From the NCBI GenBank assembly GCA_018267315.1, contig JAFDYS010000061.1, positions 1-33,710 on the forward strand: a stretch of DNA of 33,710 nt, in the 5' to 3' direction. The notes beneath the pieces were generated by a model. It was given only the letters and a program-made list of their open reading frames with translations. It was not told where the DNA came from and made no database searches. This DNA comes from Bacteroidota bacterium. Lineage in GTDB: Bacteria; Bacteroidota; Bacteroidia; Chitinophagales; UBA10324. The position numbers were made by a program, and so were the translations under genes. The first letter of the stretch is position 1, and each line of letters starts with the position of its first letter. Of this stretch, positions 26,006-33,710 are shown piece by piece.

Positions 26006-29000
26006 TTAGAGTTTAAGATTAATGTTGAGAGAATAAATAACCGGTCGCGGGTAAATGTTATTGTCAATCCCGCTGTTGATTTCCGGATCAAGACCACTGT
26101 AGCCGGTAATGGTAAAGGCATTCTGCACCACACCGGTAACCTGCAATCCGATTTTCTTTGAAAGCAGATTTTTGAAGTCATATCCGAGAGTAATATTATC
26201 ACATTTCAGGAAGGAAGCATTCTCCAGGTAAATGTCGGAGAGATACTGCGCCTTCTGAAATCCGGTTTCATAATAGTTTGTGGACAGGTTGAAGATGTAA
26301 GGCCTGGAACCATCAATGGAACCGAACCATCCCTGGCCGGAGTGCACGTTGTTATACATCCAGTTGCCGATGTTGAACCGCATTTGGGTGCCGAAGGTCC
26401 AGTTCTTGTAACGGAGACTGGTGTAGAATGCACCATACCATGATGGGGCAGCATGATAATCAGAAATGTAACGGTCATCCGGCGTGATGGCTCCGTCGCC
26501 GTTCAGGTCGGCATAGCTTCCTTCAATAGGGCTCCCGTCTTCATTGTACAACTGCTGTTGCAGGTAGAATGAGTTAATGGAGTGTCCGACTGCCTGAATC
26601 TGCACCGTGTTGCCCACGCCGCCGCTGATACCGCCGGTGAGAATACCGATGGTGCTGGTGTCAGTAACCTTGGTGAGGTTGGTGATCTCATTGTGATTGT
26701 AGGTGATATTCCCGCCGATGTCCCATGTGAAATCTTTGGTGTCATAAGGAATCACGTCCACAGTAAATTCAAAACCGGTGTTAGTGAGATTACCTACGTT
26801 GGTGAGAATATTGGCAGTGAAGTTGGAACCTGCCGGCACCGGAATCACCGCGAGCAGGTCGCTGGTCTTCTTCTGGTAAACATCAATGGTACCATTGATG
26901 CGCCCGTTAATGAAGCCCCAGTCTAAACCGGCATTAAGCGTGGCGGTTTCTTCCCACTTGATATTCGCATCATATCCATCAGGGCGCAGGATGTAATAGT
27001 ACTGATCTCCGAAGAGGTACTGCGCCGAAGGATCGCCCTGCGAGTAATTGGCGATGTACGGATAATCCTGGTAAATATCCTGCTGACCGGTAACGCCATA
27101 ACCGAGGCGCAGTTTAAGATTGGAGAGTGCGGATGAATTTTTCAGGAAATTTTCATCACTGATTCTCCACGCAAAAGCCGCTGAAGGGAACAAGCCCCAT
27201 CGTGTATCAGGACTGAAACGGGAAGAACCGTCATCACGGAGTGTAACGGTGAGCAGGTAGCGGTCCTTCAGTGTATAGTTCAATCGTCCGTAGAAAGAGA
27301 TGAGCGTGTTCTGAGTTTTGGTGGCAATGCCGGCTTTGGTAATGGTATCGCCGGCCTGGTTCAGGTCAGGGTAACCATAGCCAATTCCATCCACCACAAA
27401 AGGATCTTGCGGGCTGCTGCTAAGCCAATCCTGATATGAGTAACCTGCCGTGAAGTCAAACTTGCTGCTGATATCCTTGAAGTCTTTCATGTAGTTCAGA
27501 TAAAACTCAAGGAGCTTATTGTTTTTCAATTCATCGTACTTGTTGTCTCTTCCTTTACGCGTGAAGTCGGATGCGGCGAATGAATCCACCTTGACCGTTC
27601 CTTCACTCCGGCTCCAGTCGCCCCCTACATTGAGGTTGGCTCTTAATTCGGGAAGGAAATGAAGTTTGTAATCAAGCTGAATGTTTCCGGTGTAGCGATT
27701 CACTGTGCTCAAATCATCACGCTGTTCAATTTGCCCTACCGGGTTTTTCGGCGCGAGGGCTGAAGGTTTGCCTGTGGTAGGATCCAGCCATTCGAAATAA
27801 CCTCCATAGGTGGTGGTATCAGAGTAAACCGGATGTGTGGGATCAAAGGTAACTGCTGTACCAATGGCTCCCTGCGTTGAGAAGTTGTATTTGTTCTGCG
27901 CTGTGCGGAAATTCACATCCACTTTCAAGTGATCGTCAAGGAAGGTGGGGCTCAGGTTAATGGATCCCGAAAAGCGATCGAGATTGGAACGGAGCAACAC
28001 GCCCTGTTGCATCATGTAACCGATGGAAAGACGGTAGGGTAAATTTTTGATGCCGCCGCCAAACGTGAGGTTGTTATCGGTAGTGAAAGCCGTGCGGTAA
28101 ATTTCATCCTGCCAGTCTGTGTTGGCATCACCCAGCAACGCTTTCTGTTTGGTGTTGCCCAGCGAGTCCACAATTTCCCGCAGCTGATCAGCCGTGAGCA
28201 TTTCCACCTGATTATACAGTTGCGACACGGAGTTGTTCGTGTTGAATTCAACGCCGAACTTATTCACGCCGGCCTGTCCTTTCTTGGTGGTGATAATAAT
28301 AACGCCATTGGCTGCTCGTGATCCGTAGATAGCGGCAGCAGAAGCATCTTTCAGCACGGTGATGTTTTCAATATCATTCGGGTTGATGAGCCCCAGCGGA
28401 TTTTGCGAACCCGAAATGTCGCCGTTGTCGAGCGGCACACCATCAATTACGATAAGCGGGTCGTTGCTGGCGTTGAGTGACGTGCCGCCTCTGATTCGAA
28501 TCGTGCTTCCCGCACCGGGTGCTCCGCCGTTGGAAACAATTTGAACACCGGCCACCTTGCCGCTTACAAGCTGTTCAGGGGTGGTGATGTTTCCGTTCAG
28601 GAACTTATCGGACGAAACAGAAGTGATGGAGCCGGTGAGATCTTTTACCTGCTTGGTTCCATAACCCACCACCACCACTTCACTCAGTGACTGGTAGTCG
28701 GGTTTCAGAGCAACGTTTACGGTAATCGTAACCGCATTAACGGTTACCTCCTGTGTGTAGGTTGAATAACCTACATAGGTTACCTGAAGGGTGTAGGTGC
28801 CGTATGCTACGTTCCCGATTACGTAGGTTCCGTCATCTTCAGTGGTAGCGCCTACCGTAGTACCTTGTAGTTGAACTGTTGCAAACGGAACCGGTTGCTG
28901 ATGGTCGTCAAGAACCGTTCCCTGGATGGAACCGGTTTGCGCCATTGCCGGCAGTGCGCCTGCAATCAACAAAACAAGGAAGGAGGCAAGTCGGGTAAAT

Positions 29001-29011
29001 CTTTTCCTCAT
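26006..29011 (-). CDS. SusC/RagA-family TonB-linked outer-membrane protein
   Basis: 1001-residue outer-membrane transporter. A signal peptide (1-25, ending GALPAMAQ) is followed by the carboxypeptidase regulatory-like domain (about 27-103), the SusC signature SLSEVVVVGYGTKQVKDLTG (109-128), the plug (with NDIENITVLKDASAAAIYGS and GVIIITTKKGQ) and a large beta-barrel. It moves glycans bound by SusD across the outer membrane using TonB-ExbBD energy. There is no STN domain, so signalling through an anti-sigma factor is not expected from this protein. It forms an operon with susD. A candidate -7 box lies about 25 bases upstream of its ATG, and a palindrome lies at 29092-29101. Confidence 0.96.
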   Translation of the reverse strand: MRKRFTRLASFLVLLIAGALPAMAQTGSIQGTVLDDHQQPVPFATVQLQGTTVGATTEDDGTYVIGNVAYGTYTLQVTYVGYSTYTQEVTVNAVTITVNVALKPDYQSLSEVVVVGYGTKQVKDLTGSITSVSSDKFLNGNITTPEQLVSGKVAGVQIVSNGGAPGAGSTIRIRGGTSLNASNDPLIVIDGVPLDNGDISGSQNPLGLINPNDIENITVLKDASAAAIYGSRAANGVIIITTKKGQAGVNKFGVEFNTNNSVSQLYNQVEMLTADQLREIVDSLGNTKQKALLGDANTDWQDEIYRTAFTTDNNLTFGGGIKNLPYRLSIGYMMQQGVLLRSNLDRFSGSINLSPTFLDDHLKVDVNFRTAQNKYNFSTQGAIGTAVTFDPTHPVYSDTTTYGGYFEWLDPTTGKPSALAPKNPVGQIEQRDDLSTVNRYTGNIQLDYKLHFLPELRANLNVGGDWSRSEGTVKVDSFAASDFTRKGRDNKYDELKNNKLLEFYLNYMKDFKDISSKFDFTAGYSYQDWLSSSPQDPFVVDGIGYGYPDLNQAGDTITKAGIATKTQNTLISFYGRLNYTLKDRYLLTVTLRDDGSSRFSPDTRWGLFPSAAFAWRISDENFLKNSSALSNLKLRLGYGVTGQQDIYQDYPYIANYSQGDPSAQYLFGDQYYYILRPDGYDANIKWEETATLNAGLDWGFINGRINGTIDVYQKKTSDLLAVIPVPAGSNFTANILTNVGNLTNTGFEFTVDVIPYDTKDFTWDIGGNITYNHNEITNLTKVTDTSTIGILTGGISGGVGNTVQIQAVGHSINSFYLQQQLYNEDGSPIEGSYADLNGDGAITPDDRYISDYHAAPSWYGAFYTSLRYKNWTFGTQMRFNIGNWMYNNVHSGQGWFGSIDGSRPYIFNLSTNYYETGFQKAQYLSDIYLENASFLKCDNITLGYDFKNLLSKKIGLQVTGVVQNAFTITGYSGLDPEINSGIDNNIYPRPVIYSLNINLKL

Positions 29012-29035
29012 ATTCAGATTGGTTTTTTAAGGAGA

Positions 29036-29043
29036 CAATAATA
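29036..29043 (-). promoter_or_regulatory. Possible -7 box for the susCD operon
   Basis: On the - strand the sequence is TATTATTG, differing from the Bacteroidota TAnnTTTG consensus at one position, 24 bases before the susC-like ATG. A TTG lies about 18 bases further upstream as a partial -33 element. It is weaker than the other promoters listed, as expected for a regulated locus. Confidence 0.35.
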
Positions 29044-29091
29044 GGTAAAGAACGGTTGCAATGAGCTTGATTTTACTCACTATTTCACCCT

Positions 29092-29101
29092 AACAATTGT
29101 T
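29092..29101. promoter_or_regulatory. Palindrome upstream of susC, candidate operator
   Basis: AACAATTGTT is a perfect 10-base palindrome, and AATTGTT is repeated at 29111-29117. It lies about 50 bases upstream of the candidate -7 box of the galactan locus. A transcription-factor site is possible; no partner regulator is encoded in the window. Confidence 0.3.
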
Positions 29102-29228
29102 TGCATTCGGAATTGTTTAATTGATTAAATACGCTGGTCTCCATCAAGTGAACACGATCCAATTTCATATTTGTGATTCTTCGCGAAATCAACGGCTTTC
29201 ATCCGATTTGTTCTTCGCACCACAAAAA

Positions 29229-29798
29229 CTAGTACCAGTTGAAACCGAACAGTAACATATTTGAGATACCGTTTCTATTGACTTCAGCAGATAATTCAGA
29301 TTTTCCTGAGAAGAAGCGATATTGAAGATCCAATGCAAAGTGACCTTTACGCCACACTTCGTATCCGGTGGCAACAGAGAGAGCCGGAAATCCGGTATAG
29401 AAACCGGCTTCTGACGGATCTTTGACGGTATAAAATGCCGGAGCATCAAAAGTCAACCCGATGCCGCCCATCACCCACCATTTGTCTTTGACCCAATATT
29501 GAGCGGCAGCAACAATCCCTTCAAAACCGCGGCTGCTTCCATGGTATTCATAAACGGCTCCCGGAAGCAGGACCACTAAAGCGAGGCGGCTGTTGATCAT
29601 CCACCCGATTTTAAGATTGGGAAGGGAAGGAGAGAAAGCGGTGCTAACCGTATCATTGGTTTGCAAATTCAATACACCACCACCGGCACCAAGACCAATT
29701 ACAAAGCCCTTTCGTTCGAATGTGACAGCATCATCATTTGATTGAGCAAGGGCAGTGCAGGTTATGCCAACCAAAAAAATCAGGAGAAGTTTTCGCAT
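29229..29798 (-). CDS. Small outer-membrane beta-barrel protein, function unknown
   Basis: 189 residues from the ATG at 29796-29798 (an upstream in-frame TTG at 29813 would add five residues before the signal peptide and is rejected). The signal peptide is MRKLLLIFLVGITCTALAQ. The mature part alternates hydrophobic and polar residues with Gly-rich turns (GFVIGLGAGGGVLNL, WWVMGGIGLTFDAPAFYT, FALDLQYRFFSG) and ends in aromatic residues (LLFGFNWY), as in 8-stranded OmpW/OmpX-like barrels. No specific family is recognised. It lies about 220 bases upstream of the susC-like gene on the same strand and is separated from it by that gene's promoter region, so it is probably not part of the galactan operon. 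Confidence 0.7.
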   Translation of the reverse strand: MRKLLLIFLVGITCTALAQSNDDAVTFERKGFVIGLGAGGGVLNLQTNDTVSTAFSPSLPNLKIGWMINSRLALVVLLPGAVYEYHGSSRGFEGIVAAAQYWVKDKWWVMGGIGLTFDAPAFYTVKDPSEAGFYTGFPALSVATGYEVWRKGHFALDLQYRFFSGKSELSAEVNRNGISNMLLFGFNWY

Positions 29799-30347
29799 GT
29801 TTAGAATTGACAACTACATGTTAAGTTTTACATCAGCCGAACCGTGCAGAAACAAAAGCAGCGATCAGCCCTTTTCTTGCCGGCGAATGTAGCAGCAGCT
29901 TTTTAGGGAAAGGAGAACATTAGTCATGTGATTTCAGTGTTCGATTGGAAATAACATATCGGAAATGTCATTTAATGAATCCTCGTTTTCGTCATTCCAT
30001 CTCAATAGGTTGGTATATGAGGTTGCACTCCGGCAAGCGGAGTCCGCATGTTAATGATCACCTGAAATCAATCTTGAGATAGGTAAGAGGATTCATAATG
30101 ACGGAGGCAGAGGGTTAGTTACAACCGCCAGATTTTTTTAGCTGTGAAAAAATCTTTGCGCCTCATTGAATGACCACAACCCATAACTGAATCTTCTTTG
30201 ATTCGGCCTCTCTTCTTAGCGATAAGTTGTTAAATGAATTTGCTGTCATCTGATGCAGTGTGCATGCTCGCTCACGAAATTCGGACGAGGGATTAAATCG
30301 CCCATTGATTTTACCATTCAAATTTGCCCGCCTAATTTCGTGCCACT
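29799..30347. other. 549-bp intergenic region with inverted repeats and no convincing gene
   Basis: No reading frame with a credible start and protein-like composition was found on either strand. Three inverted repeats are visible: ACTCCG/CGGAGT at 30027-30043 (5-base loop), AGATTTTTT/AAAAAATCT at 30130-30155 (8-base loop), and CACGAAATT (30273-30281) with AATTTCGTG (30334-30342). The last ends 5 bases before the amidotransferase ATG. The region must hold the divergent promoters of the barrel protein and the amidotransferase; no exact TAnnTTTG match stands out. Confidence 0.5.
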
Positions 30348-31163
30348 ATGTGCCGATGGCTTGCTTATACCGGATCTCCGCTTTTGCTGGAGGACCTCAT
30401 CATTAAACCCAAGGATAATCTCATTCATCAGAGCTTGCATGCGCGGGCGCCGCGCACTCCCACCAATGGCGATGGCTTCGGCATCGGCTGGTACGACAAG
30501 CATCCGTTGCCGGGACTTTTCCGCAGCATACGGCCGGCATGGAATGATCTCAACCTGCTTGATCTCGCTTCACACATCGAGAGCCCGATGTTTATGGCGC
30601 ATGTGCGGGCAACTTCGCTGGCGACGGTGCAGGAAACAAACTGCCATCCGTTTCGCTACCGCAACTGGTTGTTCGTACACAACGGGCAGATTGCCGGATT
30701 CGGAAAGCTGAAACAAAAACTGGTAGAGCAGGTGGCGCCCGAATATTTTGAAAACATTCTTGGCTCTACCGACTCAGAGATCATGTTTCACCTCGCGCTC
30801 ACCCTCGGGCTGGAGCGCGATGTGCCCGCGGCCATTGCCGCCATGGTACGGCTGGTGGAATCCACAGCCAAAGAACACAGCATTGATGAAGCGGTGTGGA
30901 TGACGCTCGGCATCTCCAATGGTGAAACACTCTGGGGTTTCCGCTATGGCAGCAATGGTAAAGGACCAACGCTTTACGTCAGTCCCGGAGTGGAAGAACT
31001 CAAACGTGTGAATCCGGAAGCGGAAAAGAAACTTGGCGACTTTGCCTCCTGCCTTGTTTCTGAACCTATCGGCAATTACCAGGACCTCTGGCATCAGTTA
31101 CCCGAGAACTCACAAGTCGTAATCCATGATGGAAGAATTGAGAAGGCGGAGTTTAAGGTGTGA
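30348..31163 (+). CDS. Class II glutamine amidotransferase (YafJ/EgtC-like)
   Basis: 271 residues. Cys2, exposed after removal of the start Met, is the N-terminal nucleophile (MCRWLAYTGSP). Further Ntn-hydrolase motifs are NGDGFGIGWY (40-49), the glutamine-binding Arg in AHVRATS, TNCHPFRYRNW and the oxyanion-hole FVHNGQIAGF segment. No synthase domain is fused, so it is a stand-alone GATase as in the YafJ and EgtC groups; EgtC removes glutamate from an ergothioneine intermediate, but no egtB or egtD is nearby, so the substrate is unknown. The start is fixed by the Met-Cys requirement. It stands alone, with the converging TMEM175-like gene about 107 bases downstream. Confidence 0.9.
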   Translation: MCRWLAYTGSPLLLEDLIIKPKDNLIHQSLHARAPRTPTNGDGFGIGWYDKHPLPGLFRSIRPAWNDLNLLDLASHIESPMFMAHVRATSLATVQETNCHPFRYRNWLFVHNGQIAGFGKLKQKLVEQVAPEYFENILGSTDSEIMFHLALTLGLERDVPAAIAAMVRLVESTAKEHSIDEAVWMTLGISNGETLWGFRYGSNGKGPTLYVSPGVEELKRVNPEAEKKLGDFASCLVSEPIGNYQDLWHQLPENSQVVIHDGRIEKAEFKV

Positions 31164-31270
31164 AAAGTGTAGTAAAGAAGTGTAAGAGGTCGCCTGACTG
31201 ACTCCATGCATTGCTTTACCGGAACGGCGCCGCAATCAAGATGCTTGCGAGTTAAGAGCAACACGCAGGC

Positions 31271-31879
31271 TTATTCAATATTCATAATAATTCCCCAGAT
31301 GAGCCAGAAGGCCCAGGTGAGCAAAGTAAAGATGGCAACTGCAAGCGGGAACCAGATGGCCACTACTGCGCAAAATGAATAGAGGGCAAAGGCAAAATAT
31401 CCGAACCTCCTGTTTTGAAGACCGGTCTTTAAGGCTGCTTCATTCTTGCCTAAATTATTTTTTATTGCCGCTGTGATAATAAATATCCAGCTCAGTGACT
31501 GAAGCGCCAGCACTGCATCATAAAGAATGACTGCGGGAGCAGCGTGGTCAGTAAAAACATATTCGCCCAACAACGAAGTCGGGAATGGGAGGAACACCAC
31601 CGTAAGCAACAAGAATCCGTTCGCATAGATGAAGGATGGCGCTGACTTAGTGATCAGCCGGAGAGCGGCATGATGATTTACCCAGGTGATAAGGATGATA
31701 GCGAAACTTAAAATAAAAGCAAGAATGGACGGCGTAATGGAATACAGAGCAAGCCAGAATTCGGCCGTGTTGGTAATTTCGCGGGTGGATGGAATCTTAA
31801 TATCAATGATGAGCAAGGTGAGGGCGATTGCAAAAACACCATCGCAAAAGGTTTCTAAGCGGGTATTGGGGTTTTCCAA
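31271..31879 (-). CDS. TMEM175-family (DUF1211) membrane protein, putative potassium channel
   Basis: 202 residues with about six hydrophobic segments. The N-terminal helix carries RLETFCDGVFAIALTLLIID, a close match to the FSDGVFAIA filter motif of bacterial TMEM175 channels, with Cys in place of the usual Ser. Known bacterial members are tetrameric potassium-selective channels with one such repeat per subunit. The start is taken as TTG (31877-31879), which gives a normal short N-terminus. The frame stays open upstream for about 40 codons to a TAG without any ATG, so the true start is uncertain. The gene has no clear operon partner. Confidence 0.85.
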   Translation of the reverse strand: MENPNTRLETFCDGVFAIALTLLIIDIKIPSTREITNTAEFWLALYSITPSILAFILSFAIILITWVNHHAALRLITKSAPSFIYANGFLLLTVVFLPFPTSLLGEYVFTDHAAPAVILYDAVLALQSLSWIFIITAAIKNNLGKNEAALKTGLQNRRFGYFAFALYSFCAVVAIWFPLAVAIFTLLTWAFWLIWGIIMNIE

Positions 31880-32040
31880 GATTAATTTTTCAAAGTATTC
31901 CTGTTTCTTCTGCTCACCGTCTTTCAGTAACGGACCCTGTCGTTTTCTTTCTCCTGCGCTCCGATCTTTAAAAGATACTCTCTAAGAATAAAGAAAAATA
32001 ATAATTCCCGCTTCTTCCGGCTCATTCGAATGTTGCTACA

Positions 32041-33567
32041 TTACTTTGCCGCCATGTAGGAGTAGTACATGAATTCTGACAGGAAGCATTCTATTTCCGG
32101 ATCAGGATGGATGAGTCTCAGCTCAACCTCGTGCTTCTTTTCAGGCAACTGATAGTTCCAGCAAATTTCATGTCGGCGCGTGATGGGATTCACCGGCAGC
32201 TTCACGGTTTCACTCAGCTTCCCATCTATAAAAACTTCCACCGTGGCATATTTGTCATTCGATGTTTCATGACCAGGGCCATTCGTCATCCGGCATTCAC
32301 CACCCACCACAAATCCGTTTCCTGTAAAATGAAATGCGAGGGTGTCGTTCAGGTTCTTTCCGATCCATCTTTTCTCTACCGGGTTAAGCCCTTCAAAACT
32401 TATTTCGCGCCTTACGGCTGTCGGCGTCTGTCTTTTAATGTAAACGGTATCGCCGGACATTCTTCCTCCGTTGCGCTTGATGTTCAGGAGCGCTTGCTTT
32501 GTACCCATGTCATATGCTTCGTTGAGTGACGTGGTGGTGTACTTAAAATCCATGTCTTCAATATCCTTCAGCCCCATTTTCCAATAATCAGGAATACCCC
32601 GATAGCCAAGCATGGTGCCCAGTATGCCTCCTGCGGATGACGGATTACAGTCGGCATCCTGCCCGCAACGCGTGGTAATCTCCAGAGTTTTGCCAAAATC
32701 TTTCTGTCCATAGAGTAAGCCAAGCACCACATAAGCTGAGTTGACTTTTGCATCAATATCGAACGGACTGAAAACACCTTCAGGACATCCTTTTTCATCC
32801 GTCCATTTTTTTTGAATCCGGAACCAGGTTTCCCGCCAGTCATCAGGAAATGCCTTATGCCAGCTGATGACATCTGAAATGCACTGATGGTAATCAGTGT
32901 TCTCCGGAATAGTTTTCAGCGCTTCATTCACGATGAAGTCAATATCATCACTGATGAATGTCAGTGAATACATCGCCCCGGTGAATACGCCTCCGTACCA
33001 GCCGTCGCCATAGTTCATGATGTGTCCGATTTTATCAGAAATTTCAGAGGCGGTGTTTGGCATGCCCGGCGACATGAGCCCGGCAAAGTCTGATTCAATT
33101 TGATAGTCGATGCAATCAGCATGCGGATTATTAAGCCAGTAACCCGAAGCAGGCGGCGCGATGCCATTCAGGAGGTTGTACCGTGCGGCCTGATTGGCAT
33201 GCCACAGCATGTATCCGGCATTCGCAAAAGCTTTGGCATGTGAAGCAGCCGGCGCATCCAATCCTTCGTGTTCAAATACTTCGACGAAGGTGAGGTCCAT
33301 ATACAGGTCATCATAAACACCGGGACTCTCTACCATCGTTTTCTTTAACAGCCCGTCGTACCAGTTCAGCTTGTGATATGCATTCACCATGGTTCCGTTA
33401 TACCTGAATTCCACCGGCGCCCCGTAGGTGACTCCGATGGTTTGACCTGCCCAGCCACCCATGATCTTGTCATGGAGTTGATCCATGCTCAGTGTAATCA
33501 TGGGTTGAGCGCGAGCGGTAAGCGTACTGCTGATAAGGAGTGCGGCGATCCGGTTTTTCAAGTTCAT
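32041..33567 (-). CDS. Secreted ADP-ribosylglycohydrolase-fold protein
   Basis: 508 residues with a signal peptide (about 1-20, ending TLTARAQ). The N-terminal two thirds (about 28-350) resembles the ARH family: MGGWAGQTIGVTYGAPVEF (36-54) near the start, the acidic cluster VYDDLYMDLTF (D86, D87, D91) and the late metal site RCGQDADCNPSSAGGILG (D304, D306), equivalent to the GGDTDT motif that binds the two magnesium ions. The C-terminal 150 or so residues form a beta-rich domain of unknown kind. Most ARH enzymes are cytosolic and remove ADP-ribose from proteins or nucleic acids; an exported one suggests another substrate, such as a glycoside. A TAnnTTTG box lies about 60 bases upstream. Confidence 0.85.
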   Translation of the reverse strand: MNLKNRIAALLISSTLTARAQPMITLSMDQLHDKIMGGWAGQTIGVTYGAPVEFRYNGTMVNAYHKLNWYDGLLKKTMVESPGVYDDLYMDLTFVEVFEHEGLDAPAASHAKAFANAGYMLWHANQAARYNLLNGIAPPASGYWLNNPHADCIDYQIESDFAGLMSPGMPNTASEISDKIGHIMNYGDGWYGGVFTGAMYSLTFISDDIDFIVNEALKTIPENTDYHQCISDVISWHKAFPDDWRETWFRIQKKWTDEKGCPEGVFSPFDIDAKVNSAYVVLGLLYGQKDFGKTLEITTRCGQDADCNPSSAGGILGTMLGYRGIPDYWKMGLKDIEDMDFKYTTTSLNEAYDMGTKQALLNIKRNGGRMSGDTVYIKRQTPTAVRREISFEGLNPVEKRWIGKNLNDTLAFHFTGNGFVVGGECRMTNGPGHETSNDKYATVEVFIDGKLSETVKLPVNPITRRHEICWNYQLPEKKHEVELRLIHPDPEIECFLSEFMYYSYMAAK

Positions 33568-33625
33568 CTGAACGAATGACAGCGTTTCAAAAAATTAAAA
33601 CAGAGGATGTTTTGATGGGGGAGTT

Positions 33626-33633
33626 CAAAGATA
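33626..33633 (-). promoter_or_regulatory. Candidate Bacteroidota -7 box upstream of the ADP-ribosylglycohydrolase gene
   Basis: On the - strand TATCTTTG matches TAnnTTTG exactly, 58 bases before the start codon. No clear TTTG -33 element is seen at 19-21 bases upstream. Confidence 0.45.
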
Positions 33634-33710
33634 CACTTCGGAAAGACGGAGCCATACTACGGGTGGAGCAGAGGTCACTTCCCTGCCTGCCGGCTCTTAG
33701 GTTTGCAATG

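Noticed and set aside
30253..30711. 152-codon frame overlapping the start of the amidotransferase gene
   Set aside because: The overlapping frame that starts Met-Cys carries all class II amidotransferase motifs; the other frame has none.
1..33710. CRISPR array, prophage, integrase or known anti-phage system
   Set aside because: No regularly spaced repeats, phage structural genes, recombinases or defence-family motifs were seen on either strand. The only mobile-element trace is the transposase end at 1-166.

Overview
The window looks like the chromosome of a free-living, polysaccharide-degrading member of the Bacteroidota, broadly of the Chitinophagia/Saprospiria kind; the exact lineage cannot be fixed from sequence reading alone. 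The evidence is a SusC/SusD pair, a second TonB-dependent receptor with a carboxypeptidase-like N-terminal domain, type IX secretion (T9SS) signatures including a PorV-like barrel, Bacteroidota-type promoter boxes (TAnnTTTG) and the general style of the housekeeping proteins. No phage, CRISPR array or recognised defence system is visible.

Layout. Positions 1-324 hold the tail of an IS200-like (REP-associated type) transposase, followed by the orphaned last residues of a T9SS sorting domain, probably a gene cut by the element. Positions 357-2879 (- strand) are pepA-like aminopeptidase followed by pdxA. Positions 2948-4666 (+) are rsmA and a 2-hydroxyacid dehydrogenase. Positions 4757-13403 (+) form a tight three-gene unit behind a good Bacteroidota promoter: TonB-dependent receptor, a very large secreted protein with a T9SS-like C-terminal domain, and a PorV/PorQ-family barrel. 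A terminator separates it from greA and a HIT-family gene (+). ruvC and tRNA-Arg(CCG) lie on the - strand and converge on them.

Positions 15060-29011 (- strand, read right to left) form a polysaccharide utilisation locus that is almost self-contained for beta-1,4-galactan: susC, susD, a strong terminator, GH53 endo-galactanase, GH2 beta-galactosidase, galactokinase, galactose-1-phosphate uridylyltransferase, a sodium/sugar symporter and a GH13 alpha-amylase-like enzyme. The inferred route is galactan capture by SusCD, cleavage by GH53, release of galactose by GH2, uptake through the symporter and entry into the Leloir pathway by GalK and GalT. No regulator, galE or galM lies in the window.

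Positions 29229-33710 hold a small outer-membrane barrel protein, about 550 bp without a gene, a class II glutamine amidotransferase (+), a TMEM175-type membrane protein (-) and a secreted ADP-ribosylglycohydrolase-fold protein (-). The two regions most worth a second look are the receptor/giant secreted protein/PorV-like trio, whose function is unknown, and the galactan locus with its unusual lipidation pattern and internal terminator.
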